Shown piece after piece: positions 36,701 to 48,403 of a DNA stretch of 64,000 bases. Source of the stretch: Hybos culiciformis. Taxonomy: Eukaryota; Arthropoda; Insecta; Diptera; Hybotidae. The translations under genes were made by a program, and so were the position numbers. Numbering within the stretch: position 1 is the first letter of the stretch; each line of letters begins with the position of its first letter. A model generated the notes under the pieces. That model searched no databases and was not told where the DNA came from. It saw nothing but the letters and a program-made list of their open reading frames with translations. The stretch spans positions 118,963,812-119,027,811 of the forward strand of contig OZ023273.1 in NCBI GenBank assembly GCA_964007475.1, given 5' to 3'.

Positions 36701-39700
36701 GATGCAATTATAGCTAAAAATACATAGATCCGGTACCTTATAAATGAAGTACAAATTCCGTTTCGATTTAAAATACATACATTATTTTTAAAATACCTTG
36801 GTAAGAATTAAGGCCTATTTTTTAGATGCCCTCAATATCAATTCCATTAGTCCCTTTATTCATTTTTGATGGGAAATGAGTTAAAAACAATTTTTATTTT
36901 GACGATATCTATATTATTACCAACTCTATGGTCAATTTACTGTATTTTGCAGCTTCACTGTCTTGAGATTTTAGTGTATTTCAACTGTATTTCTGAAGTT
37001 TTAACTATACTTCTCGACCATATTATGAAAACTTTAAAATATAAAACCTTCAAAATTAAAAGATAATTTTTTTATTTTTCTATTAATAATTATAAAAAAA
37101 ATGTCCAAACAGAAACAAGTTGTATTGACAATTTTGCTGTTTCAATTTTTATTCAATCAAATTACAAAAATACTGATTTGCCTTTAAATTTCAGGAAGGT
37201 AATAAGTAAATTTAACTAAACTTTGGCAGTATATTTTGCTAAAGATAATAATTAATTTTTTTTTTTTATTAATTTGAATTTATTATAATAAATTACAAAC
37301 AAATTCTTAAATCTGGATCTTAGCTGCTAGGGCCTTAGAACCTATTTATGTTATAACTATTATTTTATATTTTTGATGGATGGGAAATTTAATGATAGTT
37401 TTGGATTAAGGGTTATGGATATGGGTATGTTGAAATTTTTTTTTTTTTTATAATTGGATAGCTCATTTTATATTACATATTTAAAGGAGTTAAATTTTAT
37501 TGTACATATTTGTTTGTTTTACGTATTTATTAATTTTTATAATATTTTTTTTGTTAATGTCTTTGAGTATTTCAGACGGCAAAGTATTATCAAAAATCGA
37601 TTTACGTTGCTTTGAGAAGAAATTGTCCAAATAGTGGTTCACGGTAACATTCATACGACAGTAGCTGCAGAACGGCGGGTCTGTTGATGAGTTTGATAGA
37701 AGATGTTCGTGTGTTAATCTTGTGTGACCTAGTCTTAGCCTTATGAAAGTTGTAATTTGCTTTCTGGAACAGTTATCAGGATATGGTTTTTTACTATTGT
37801 TGTGGGAAATTGATAAAGTTTCTAGGTGGTTTGGCATTTTCATTTTTAATTTTCTTTTTACATCGGCTTCTGATAATTCGTTATTTTCTAAATGGATGGG
37901 ACTGATTAGTGAAAACTTGGCTGCTTGGTCCGCTATTTCATTTCCATCGATACTTGAGTGGCCAGGGATCCAAATTAATCTCAATTTATTAGGCCATTTA
38001 CTAAGCAGATCTCTTATCTGGATAATTGTAGGATTTTTATTAGTCGGATTTTTGGTTGCGTTTATAACCGATAGGCTATCTGTGCAAATACAAGTTTTTC
38101 CCTTTGACATGACTGAGATTTTAATGGCGGCTAATATGCCCTCAGCTTCAACATGAAATATTGACGAATCTGGATTAAGTTTTGCAATTTTGATAACTTT
38201 TTTGTTGTGCTCTACTATTGCAAAACCAGTGTCGATTGCTGATTTAGTGCCATCAGTGTATAGTATTTTCCAATGAGAATCTATTAATGGATTTATTTTT
38301 TCTTGAAATGCTGCTTTGTAGATTTGACTTGATGTTGTTTCTTTCGGGTAGGCAGCTAGGTCTGTGATAATGTTATTATTTGTATGCCAGGGTGGATAAA
38401 GATAATAAATGTACAGTCAATACATCTATTTGTATTTCATCTCACTAATTTTTAATGTATACATAATTTCACTACACTGTAAAATTTAATACACTAAAAG
38501 GAAATCAACGCCATACAAATCGAGATGAGGTTATCGGGGGAAAACTCGTTAAATTAAAGGAATATTGTGTTTTATTTTAGTTAAGGTATATATTTTCAGA
38601 GAATTAAAGGATTTCTTAAACAAATTTTAGAATGCTTGAACCTTGCGATACGAAGAAAACATAATTTTCTTCAATCTACCATGGCCCACAAACGAAAAAT
38701 ATTTCAAAACCATAATTTTACTTATCATAATCATAATTTATTTAATACATTTTTAGCTAATTATTAAATAATATACATAAAAACATACGATATTATTCAA
38801 ATTGCAACTACTTGTTAGATTGTTAACTGATACTAAATTGACAAATTTTTATTATGAGGTTAACGCATCATATCAAACACCTATTTCGGTATTTGTTTTA
38901 ATTTACAAGAAATTTGTATATATTTTTTTATAATGTTGTTATATTATGTTTATTAGTTTTAAATTGATGCAATATTTATTCGTTGTTGTGGATTTTGCCA
39001 ATTGAATTAAAGAAACCTTACAACAGTATATTAATTTCTTGTAATTTCTATAAATATATTTTTTGGTAATACAATTACTTACACGGAGAAATTTATTGTT
39101 GCATTTTATGTGGGTTTTTTGTCTGAGCATATGGCATTGCATATCTATTTTGCATCTTGAGATTTGTGTAGGTAATTAGGTATGTATGTATCTGCAAAAA
39201 TTATAAATAATCATCGTAATGACGTTTCAGCGATATTTTGCTGTAGGTATTTTTTTACATAATATATACGATAAACATCTCAATATATTGTGTAATTCGA
39301 AGATAAAAACTTAGTATGTATTATTGTGCTACTGAAATTTTATATTGATACTTCCATTTCATAACGACGCACGTATGAAATTATGTACAATGTTAAATAA
39401 GAAATAGAGTGAATCATTATTAAAAAATTATATTCATATTTTAGTGAATTAACTTCGAAAAGAATAATAAATATTTTTTGTGTATGAAAATATTGAGGAA
39501 TTACGCGCCTAAAATCAAATACACTATATTTACATAAGTAAATTGTACAAATTGCGCTTATATTTTAACTTGACTAAAATGATTGCTTCATGTTATTGAA
39601 TGGAAGCATCGATAATATTACCGTATTATGATTTTAATGAAGACCGGTATAAATGACTAATTTATTGATGTCTTCAATTTTTTTTTTTTAGTTTTAATAA

Positions 39701-42700
39701 ATGTTATACTCGTGTTTTGATTTAAATTTTGCCCGCTACAAAAAAAAAATATTTTGAGAATGAATAAAAACAAGTAAAAAACCAGTTTTCCTACACGAAA
39801 GTAATAAATTAATAAAAAAAAAACATTCATTGAACATAAGATTGTAAACAAAAAAGATAACTATTAAACTCTATGCGCTAAAATTGATTCATGATTTCGA
39901 ATCAAAGATTAAGATAATGTTAAAAATAATATGAATAGTAATAAAATAATATTATGCATTTTTTTTTCTATGCTAAAAATTTATCATAACTAAATTTAAC
40001 ATATAAATAACAAAAAAAAAATTAATTGGAAAAATTATATAGAGATATTATAATTTGAGGTATGTCCTCAACCTTGACGGAGAAGTACAAAAATAATATC
40101 GTTTTAAATTATAATAACATAAAGTTTTAAAATATATGCATGTATGTTCAAATGTGGTTTTTTTAACTATTAAAAAATTTCTTCTCATTGTAAATGAAAA
40201 TTTTTTTGATTACTATATTCAAATACGAAAAATGAATCATTATTAAATAATTTTATTTTGCGTATAGGTCAGTTTTGTAAGCGTTGAAGCGTTCATAACA
40301 CACAATTAAATTGTGAATATATGATATTTTTAACGGGTTGAATTCTTAACATGACAAACATTACCATTTGATTTTTTGTTAGAATTAAATTCGGTATATA
40401 AAGCTCTGTAGGCCGATCCTGTAATACAAGAATCTTACAAATCGGACCATTCTAATTTTTGTAATAATTTTCAATAATTTCTATAGGCTCTGATATTGAG
40501 CACAAATGTAAACTTTTGGTAGAATAATAAAAAGGACATGGAAACTGAACAAGTAATAGTTTTGTACCTCTTTATATGTGTCTACATAGATGTACATATT
40601 CAGATTAATTTACTATTTTATTTAATAACTATCATAAAAAGGAAAGTTTTCTGAATGTATATGCTTTACAGGACGGCATGCATTAAATTGGTCAAAAAAA
40701 TTTAGGACAAAACCTTTTTTTTTTGGAAATAAATGTTCGTATAGATCACACTTTCTTGAGCTTCTATCCAATATCACAATGAAAAACATTTAGTTAACAA
40801 ACTTGTATGCGAATCAACAAATTATAAGAGCATAATTGAATCTCTACTTAACTATTTGATGACTAAAAATATCATTGACCTTCAGTTTCGTCATCGTGCT
40901 ATGAAATATAATCAGAAATAAGTAGTTAAATATAAATGCTATTTTAATCAGATATATTATACTTAAATATGTATATATTTACATGAGTAATCTTTTAAAT
41001 CACATATTTTATACTATAGAAATTTCACATTATTAAAATAAAATTAAAGAAAACCTTCAACTTGTGGAAAATTATTACATTCTTCACTGATATTGTGGTT
41101 TCATTAATATAAAATTATCGTGAAAATTATAGTTTTATATTAAAACATTATATTAATGCACATCGACTTATTTTAAGTCAATTATAAGTTACTATTATTA
41201 GTGGTGTATCTAACAATTTTTAATAAAATATTTAATCAATGAAATCATTAACTATAATTTTTTTTTTATTTTAAATTATACTTGTATGTAGGAATAAGTA
41301 CTTCAGTATTGTAAACTATCAATGGATAATCAAATTTCGTATTTCATTTTAACTAATTTAGTTTGAAATTGGAGAAAAATAATATCTCTATGAAACTATT
41401 ATTATGCTTTCCTTTACGAATATTTCCAATTTTATTTTTTTTCTTTAATAAATTTTCTAATAGTTCGGTTTATTTTTGAATAATTCATGATTGATTCAAT
41501 AAATAATATTTCTATTGCATTGCAAAGATATTAAATTTTAGAATAATAAATTATACAATCTCATACAAATATAATATTAATCACGAATAATTCTTAAATT
41601 AAGGAAAAATACTTTCGAATATTAAATATATGAAAAAAAAATTCTAATTAGTCTACATAATAAACACAGCCAATATACATTTAAAATAAAAAAAAAAAAA
41701 AAAAAAAAATACTAATCATCATTCTTGAAAAAACGTACTTTTGAGAATATTTAATTTCAGTAAACCATTTCCGTATATATTCAAAATAATATGGTTGTTT
41801 TTATAAACATTTTTATAGAAATACCAACATTATCCCTCGAATTGCAACCCCCACCATTACGTGATAATAGAGAATTAACTGACAGTTACGGAAATCAGAT
41901 TTCTTCGTCATATTTGGAAGCGGAAGCTACACCTGAAGGACGTAAAGTTGTTAAGACAAACAATGGGATACAATTCGAAATTCCAAGCTATGCATCAGGA
42001 ATAATACCGGACCAAAGTGCCGATGCACAACCCTCTGCTCCAATAAGTAGTAAGTGCTTTCATCTATTAATATTTTACTTCTTTTATATGTTTTTGCACA
42101 TTTCACTCACTAACACACTATTCTGTTTATACCCTCAAAACATCAGTGATTAATAAACCACAGACACAAATCCCAATATATGTTAATCCTACTGATTTTC
42201 ATAATAATCCTAACATCGAATTTGAAATTGTTAAATCAAGAGAAATTGAGATAAAGGATATTACATCAAAAGAAGAACAATTACATAATCAGCCTAGAAG
42301 TCGCGCATTAGGTGAAAAAATAAATCACAATATTGCTGGGAATATTGACACTCCAACAATTGATTTGCTTCCGCCGACTAACGATTTCAGATCCCGAGAT
42401 ATTTCTCTTCAAAAAATAGAAAAGTCAATAATTGCAACAGATTTAGTACCCCCTGAGGAAACTTCATTTCGGAATAAGTTCGCTTCTGATTCAGAAACAA
42501 AATTTATTATAACTGATGAAATAATACCTTTATCTGGAGATTTTCAAATTAACGAAGAGTATTCACAGTCTAATTCAGACATTCCATCCAATCCAGATCT
42601 TTCTTCAAAAGTGGTGAAATCATCAGAACAATTATTTCACACCAACAATACAAGCTTACCCACTGCAGATGATGGTTTCGCTGTACCTAGAGACAAAGCA

Positions 42701-45700
42701 ACTAACACTTTTGATAAAGCAGTAACTACAATTCCGGATTTAGATCCGCCAATAAAAATTGATTTCCTTCCAAAGAGATTATCCGACCTGAGAGATGATT
42801 TTATGTCAGAAATATCATCTAACTCGAGAGCACCAATCTATTCAACTACGACCAAAAATGATCAAAATAATGATGATGGTGTAATATATCGTGGAAGTTT
42901 TGGTGGGTCTGACGGAATATTAGGAGAGCAGACTGAAGTGGGAACAGCTTTGAGATTTAATCAAAAATTTGGTGAAAACACGGCCCATTTTAAAAAACTT
43001 ATTAATGGTTCAAAAACAGAAATTCCATATCAGTTTATTTTATCAGAGAATGAGAAATCAAATGATTACAAAAATATTTCCCATGAATATACGCAAACGT
43101 CTTTTAAGTTGAATTCTAGCAATGAATCAAATGCTATAAACGATTTCATTCTTGTTACTGAACTTTTACCACCCTTAGTTCATAATGAATCAATACAAAT
43201 ACCAGTGATAGAACAAACCTCTTCTCAATACTATAAACAAGGTGTGGAAAGGAACAATGACACAAATAGAAGATTTTATAAATTTGCAAACACTACAGTT
43301 AATTTGCCATCTCATTTAGAAACAAAATTTAGGAAAAATCATCAATTAAGCGAAAAAACCAGCAATAATTATTCAACTTCCATTGCCAATATAAATAAAT
43401 TAGAAGCAATCACAATAGAATCTCCTGAATTGGATCTTCTTCCGCCATTTAAGCCTGATTTAAAGGAAATCACAAACAAAACTTTCTATTCGAATAATGA
43501 AAGTTTGAACAAAAGTTATGCGGGAAAAGAGCCTGATGAAGAAAAAATTATTTTTAATATGGAGAATATTTCAGTTAAAAAAAATACGGAGACTTCGCAC
43601 GAGTACGGAGATAACAGTAGTGAAACTAATTTTAATCCATTAGAAATTTCCCCTCAAATCCAAGCTTACAATCTTCAGGTAAATCTCAAGGAAGTTAATG
43701 GTTCTGAACAAACATCACTAGATGGAAAAGCAATAGAAAATTCTAATGAAAATAATTTAATGGTTAATAATAGAAATTTATTAAAACAAAAACATGTGAA
43801 AGCTCCTCAAATAGGGGGTATAAGAGCTCCAATAAGACTGGATGATGTAGAAGCTGATCTTCCTACATTGAACTTGTTACCTCCAGAAGAAAATGTATTT
43901 ATTGAACTGAACTCAAATACTGAAAATGCTCATCAGAAGCAAGTATTGACAGTAGAAAAATTTAATGAAGTTAAAAAAAGTGATGGAATCCAAGATAGGA
44001 AAGATACATATCAAGATATCAAAACGCCGAACTCAGATATTTTGCCACCAATTTTAGATACTACTACCGAGAAAGCAACAGATTTTAAACTACTTTTTAA
44101 TTCATCCAAAATCCCTGAAATGTATTTTTCGTCGAAATTTGAGAATGACTCTACTTCACTTGACAGTATAAAAAAAATAACTCCTACTGAAAACTTTAAA
44201 CGAATATCTTTAGAACTTTTACCGCCTTATGATATTGATCCTACTAATTCAAATGTATTTAAGGAAACAAAAAACTCTTCTATTTTAGAACGCTCTGATA
44301 AAGATTTTAAAGACCAAACAAAGGGAACTTTATGGGTTGGTGATATATACAAAGGTGGTTTCGGAGGACCGGCTGGATTTTTAGGAAAACAGACAGAAAT
44401 TGGATCTTATTATCAAAATCAAGATAAAAACGTTCAAACCTCAACCCATTCTCCTAAAATAACAACTAAAAGAATAAACACTAAACAAGCAGACCAAACA
44501 AAAGGAACTTTATGGGTTGGTGATTTATACAAAGGTGGTTTCGGAGGACCCGCTGGATTTTTGGGAAAACAGACTGAAATTGGATCTTATTATCAAAATC
44601 AAGATAAAAACGTTCCAACCTCAACCTATTCTCCTGAAACAACAACTAAAAAAATATACACTAAAAAACCAGATGAAATTTATAAAGGAGGATTTGGTGG
44701 GCCACCTGGACTATTAGGAAAACAAAAAGAAATAGGTTTTTATTATAAAAATGAAACTCAAAAGAATTCTACTATTCTACCTGTCACCACACCTAATAAA
44801 TCCATAATCTTACCTAATGATGTCATATATAAAGGAAGCTTCGGTGGTCCTCCCGGTGTTCTCGGTGAACAAAAAGAAATAGGATTTTATCATACAAACA
44901 AAACGATTCAAGAAACTAGCACTGCACCTCAAAAACTGCCAATTGATTCATTTAGCACAACCACTCCTATAAATATTCTATCTTCTACTTCTACTATATT
45001 TTCCGCAAATAACAAACCTTCTACAATTCCAGCTTTCGATTTCCTAAATACAAGTGCTGAAAGTATTGCACCACCTTCTAGATTTTTTACAGCACCTTTC
45101 TTAGGTTCTTCAAATGATAAAAAGAACATTAAAGTCGACGCTTCAAATAAAACTATTTCAGAGCAACCGGAAACTTCATTTGCTGAACGAATAAATTTTG
45201 ATAAAATTGATGAAGGAGAACACTTAATTCAAACTCCTATTACTAATTCATTAAATCCTCAAACTTCATCGAAACCCGTTCAACCTTCTCCTATAAGTAA
45301 TCCTGTTTTTAATTCTCAAAAATCCACAAATATTATCCTATCAAATACAATTTCAAAACCAAACTCAGCTGCTCAGTCTACGGCTCCAACAATTTCTGAT
45401 CGCAAAAATGTTGGCTCATCAACCAACAAAATTAGCTTTGGAGGTGCGCCTGGAATTTTAGGTAAGTTTTTAAATTTAGAGTTGAAGTTATTATTGATAA
45501 ATTGATTTAAATAGAAATTATTTCGCTCTTAAGTTAACGAACAGTTCATTATCCAAATAAAAAATGCTTAAAATTTTAGAGTTCTTTTGTTGAAGCATTA
45601 TTCTTTCATTATTTATTATGCCAAACTAATAAAAATTTTAAAATATTCCAGGTAATCAAAAGCCAGGTTTTGCAGTAAGACCAGATGGCACTATCAAAGA

Positions 45701-45842
45701 TCCTGATCACGAATACAAAGAACAAACCAGTGTTGTAGCTGCTACTCCAGTGAAACCTGCAATTATACCAGTTAACTCAAAGGACAAATATTCAGGTGGA
45801 TTCGGTGGAGCCCCTGGCATTTTAATACCGTACGACAACTAA
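33740..45842 (+). CDS. Secreted repetitive protein with DLLPP-like and FGGxPGxLG repeats, unrecognised
   Basis: Exons 33740-33809, 41819-42049, 42147-45461 and 45652-45842 (TAA) join in phase to about 1268 residues. Exon 1 encodes a clear signal peptide, MKMWTLWFFGILFLINVLGA. The body is low-complexity, rich in Asn, Ser, Thr, Lys and Glu, with Cys essentially absent. Two motif families are visible. A D/E-L-x-P-P motif recurs near residues 171, 198, 298, 438, 529, 676, 730 and 789 (TIDLLPP, DLVPP, DLDPP, ELLPP and others), with ELQPPP in exon 2. A YKGGFGGPxGxLGxQxEIG motif occurs near residues 348, 833, 893, 944, 993, 1196 and 1252, the last ending the protein as FGGAPGILIPYDN. Two of these lie in a near-identical 180-bp tandem duplication (44312-44671). 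Such sequence suggests an extracellular matrix or cuticle-type structural protein; that is inference. The link from exon 1 across an 8 kb intron rests on phase, signal peptide and promoter, so it is less certain than the rest. Confidence 0.75.
33884..33960 (+). other. Possible alternative terminal exon, short secreted peptide
   Basis: A TATATAG acceptor 74 bases after exon 1 leads into a phase-compatible frame, VKEEIPFDIAPLAKRKKTYS and five more residues, then TGA at 33958. Spliced to exon 1 it would make a 48-residue secreted peptide with a basic KRKK cleavage-like site. ATTAAA follows about 2 bases later. It may be an alternative isoform or a chance frame. Confidence 0.3.
33961..37239 (+). 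other. Intron of secreted-protein gene, left part
   Basis: AT-rich with poly-T tracts. A somewhat more complex stretch at 34800-34990 has short open frames but none that I can tie to a gene. Confidence 0.5.
37240..37251. repeat. 12-bp target-site duplication, left copy
   Basis: TAAAGATAATAA, repeated exactly at 38397-38408 at the other end of the retrotransposon, as expected for target-primed reverse transcription. Confidence 0.85.
37252..38396 (-). mobile_element. Non-LTR retrotransposon (I-like), 5'-truncated, with RNase H
   Basis: A single minus-strand frame runs from the right edge of the insertion (about 38396) to a stop at 37490 without breaks. It encodes a complete RNase H domain with all four acidic residues: D in YTDGTKS, E in HVEAEGILAAI, D in CTDSLSVI and D in GNEIADQAA. 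A cysteine-containing tail (PFCSYCRMNVTVNHYL) follows, typical of the C-terminus of jockey/I/R1-group ORF2 proteins. Presence of RNase H points to the I group. The 3' UTR (37489 down to about 37270) ends in a poly-A tract at the left edge. Reverse transcriptase, endonuclease and ORF1 are missing because of 5' truncation. Perfect 12-bp target duplications and the unbroken frame indicate a recent, dead-on-arrival insertion in the 8 kb intron of the secreted-protein gene, in antisense orientation. Confidence 0.92.
37490..38396 (-). pseudogene. Retrotransposon ORF2 3' portion (RNase H and zinc-knuckle-like tail)
   Basis: About 300 codons remain of an ORF2 that would normally exceed 1000 residues. 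The frame begins at the truncation point without its own start signal, so it is a fragment even though its RNase H part is uninterrupted. An internal ATG at 38110 is not a genuine start. Product, if expressed, would be an RNase H-like fragment. Confidence 0.85.
38397..38408. repeat. 12-bp target-site duplication, right copy
   Basis: TAAAGATAATAA, identical to 37240-37251. Confidence 0.85.
38409..41818 (+). other. Intron of secreted-protein gene, right part
   Basis: AT-rich, no coding exons recognised. A TATATAAAG string at 40395-40403 and an in-frame ATG at 41791 directly before exon 2 leave room for an internal promoter, without further support. A run of 20 or more A residues lies at about 41689-41709. 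Confidence 0.5.
44312..44671 (+). repeat. 180-bp tandem duplication inside coding exon
   Basis: 44312-44491 and 44492-44671 are near-identical direct repeats of 60 codons, each starting DQTKGTLWVGD and carrying one YKGGFGGPAGFLGKQTEIG unit. Differences are few and partly silent (AAG/AAA, CCG/CCC), so the duplication is recent and the frame preserved. Confidence 0.95.
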
Positions 45843-48403
45843 TTTAAGATTGATTAATTTTTAAAATTTTAAAAAATAGTCTTCGCTGTCAAATAAGCTT
45901 TAATCGTTATATCTACATGTACAAAGTACATATCTTTATTTAAAAAAAAAAGTTAATAAACAAATTTTAACTTGATAATGATTATGTTGCATTTGTATAC
46001 GTCTATATGAAAAAAAAAATAAAGTCAATATTTTTCTAAAACTTTTTTTAATTGTTTTGTAAATGTCGTCGATTTACAGCAACGAAGTCTGACTATATTT
46101 TCAACATTTGAGCGAAATTGGATTCTAATTAGATATTAAACACAAAGAGGTTCGAATAACTTAATATAATTTAAATAGTATATTGCGGATTTTTTTAACA
46201 ATTCTAAATGTTTCTAATTCTTTCAAAATAGTTCAATCTGCTAACAACAGAACACAAAATAAGTAAAAATGAAGTTTTCTTTTTAATTTTTAAATATTTT
46301 TTTTTTTTTTTTAATTCAAACATTTTATACAAATATTAAATTATAAAAAATTCAATTTATTTCTACAATATTTTTTTTAAATTATAATTTTTTCTTTCTT
46401 ATAAAAATATTATATTTACAAAATCCATTAAACTACATATACATACATACATACATACTATATAGTTTTTAAATAATATCTCTGATACTCTGATAACATT
46501 AATTTCTCTAACTTATAATCTAGATTTGAATTTTTTCAAAATTTGTACATTTGGTTAATTTTCGCTTATTCATCAACTAACTTATTTATTATGTTAATCA
46601 CCAATGGCCCTATCTTCAAAAATTTGTATATTTATTAAAATGATACAGAATCCAGTCATACATCGTACATTATTTTGCTGTATCTCGCGTTTTTACTTTT
46701 TTATTTTTTCACATAAATACATTATTTTTCGTTTTTTTTACATTTTCTAAGATAAATTATACATTAAGTCCTTAAAACTAAATTTGTTGAAAAAAGAACT
46801 AACTATATTCTATGAAATAAATAATACTTAACTAAATTTAAATCAAAATTAAGAAAATTTATATTTTAATATTAATTTATTAGAAATAACATCAGCCTTA
46901 TCAGATAGTTTGCACCTCTAACAAAGTCTAAATAAAACTGTTGTATATTTTGATAAAAAAAAAACTGAAAAAGAAATTCTTAATAAATTGTAGTACACCC
47001 TCAATATTAATTTAAAACGTAAGTACCAGACTTTGAATTAAAAAACATAAAATTTTATTTTACGAAGATTATACTTATTTAGTTCATTCCAGAAACTTGT
47101 TGTTCAAGTAAAATTTTTATAGTGTTATTATTAGTAGGGAGTAAGCAAAGCAACGGTCGGACTTAAAAATAAAATGAAACTTTTTGCTACAATGTCATTA
47201 GACATTAGACAGTAAATGAAAACTAAGAAATTATACCTGCCTATCTTTTTATTAATTAGGAACACAGATCTAACTCAATATTTTGTGTTAAAATACTATA
47301 ATAGAAGTATATATTAGTATTAACCTTAAAATTTTCAAATATAACTGTTGGCGATGTATTTATGTTTAAATATAAATTTCTTTGAGCTCAGTTTTTTTTA
47401 AATATTTTAGACAAAAATAAAAAATAATTTTTAGGCAGTTGCGGAATTTTTATTTTCTAATTTATATTTTATGACGTTTGAAGAAAGTAATAACAGAAAT
47501 TACAAACAACTCGAAATCTGTCTGATGAAAATATTTGGCTGTTATTAAATTTCTTTTATTTGAATTTAACCACAAAACTTTAAATTTACGCTTCACATTA
47601 AAATCAATTTGTAGATCGTTCTATAATATCGAACACTAAATTAAATTTTGATAATATAAGTGAAGTGGTGTTTGTTAGTTTAATTATGATAAAATAATAT
47701 TATACATATAGGTAATATAAACTATAAAGATCTAAAGATAAAGTTACTATAGATAATATAGAGATGTAGATACTACATATAGATTAACACTTGATATGAT
47801 TTAGTTAATTATGTTAAAAATTTATCTCAATACATAAGGAATAATAATCATATATATAGTGAAATTAATAATCTTAATAGATTTCACATTTGTGTACTCG
47901 TACTTAAATTCGTGCAATATTTTTGTAGAACAGACATATAAAAATACAAATATAAACTTCTTTGACAGTTTTTTTTACAAAAATCAAGACTTTTTTTAAT
48001 TAAAATTGGCTGATTTTAAAAATTAAAAATTTAAAATTTAAGTGATTCTAACGAATTCTAAAAGTTAGTACCTTTAGAATTCGTAACCGTATTTATTTCG
48101 ACTTTTTGTTTTTTATTATCACTTATTTTTGTAATATTATTTTTCTTATTCTCATACATACATGTAACTTTTTTTTGGGCCAAAGTGAAATAATAATCTG
48201 ATTCGATTTTTATTTTAATTAATGGTTCTTATAAAATAATTTTTTGATCAACGCGAGAGAGTATTTCAATATATTTGTTTTGGTTAGGAAGGAATTGAAT
48301 CTACATTTTAGTAATTAATACTTCTTTGTGAAACATCAAAAACTTTAGTTGAAAATTGAAAAAAAATTCTAAACGACGAAATTAACATCTAAATCTATTA
48401 ATG
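45843..48403. other. Convergent intergenic, secreted gene and ptc 3' UTRs
   Basis: AATAAA at 45955-45960 and 46018-46023 probably end the secreted-protein transcript. A short (ACAT)n microsatellite lies at 46434-46458. The stretch next to ptc should hold its 3' UTR; a minus-strand AATAAA at 48209-48214 is one possible end. Nothing else was recognised. Confidence 0.5.

Noticed and set aside
37743..38156. Plus-strand 137-codon ORF
   Set aside because: Antisense shadow of the retrotransposon RNase H frame.
40395..40403. TATATAAAG as an internal promoter of the secreted-protein gene
   Set aside because: TATA-like strings are expected by chance in such AT-rich DNA, and no initiator or coding start follows; the in-frame ATG at 41791 is 1.4 kb away.
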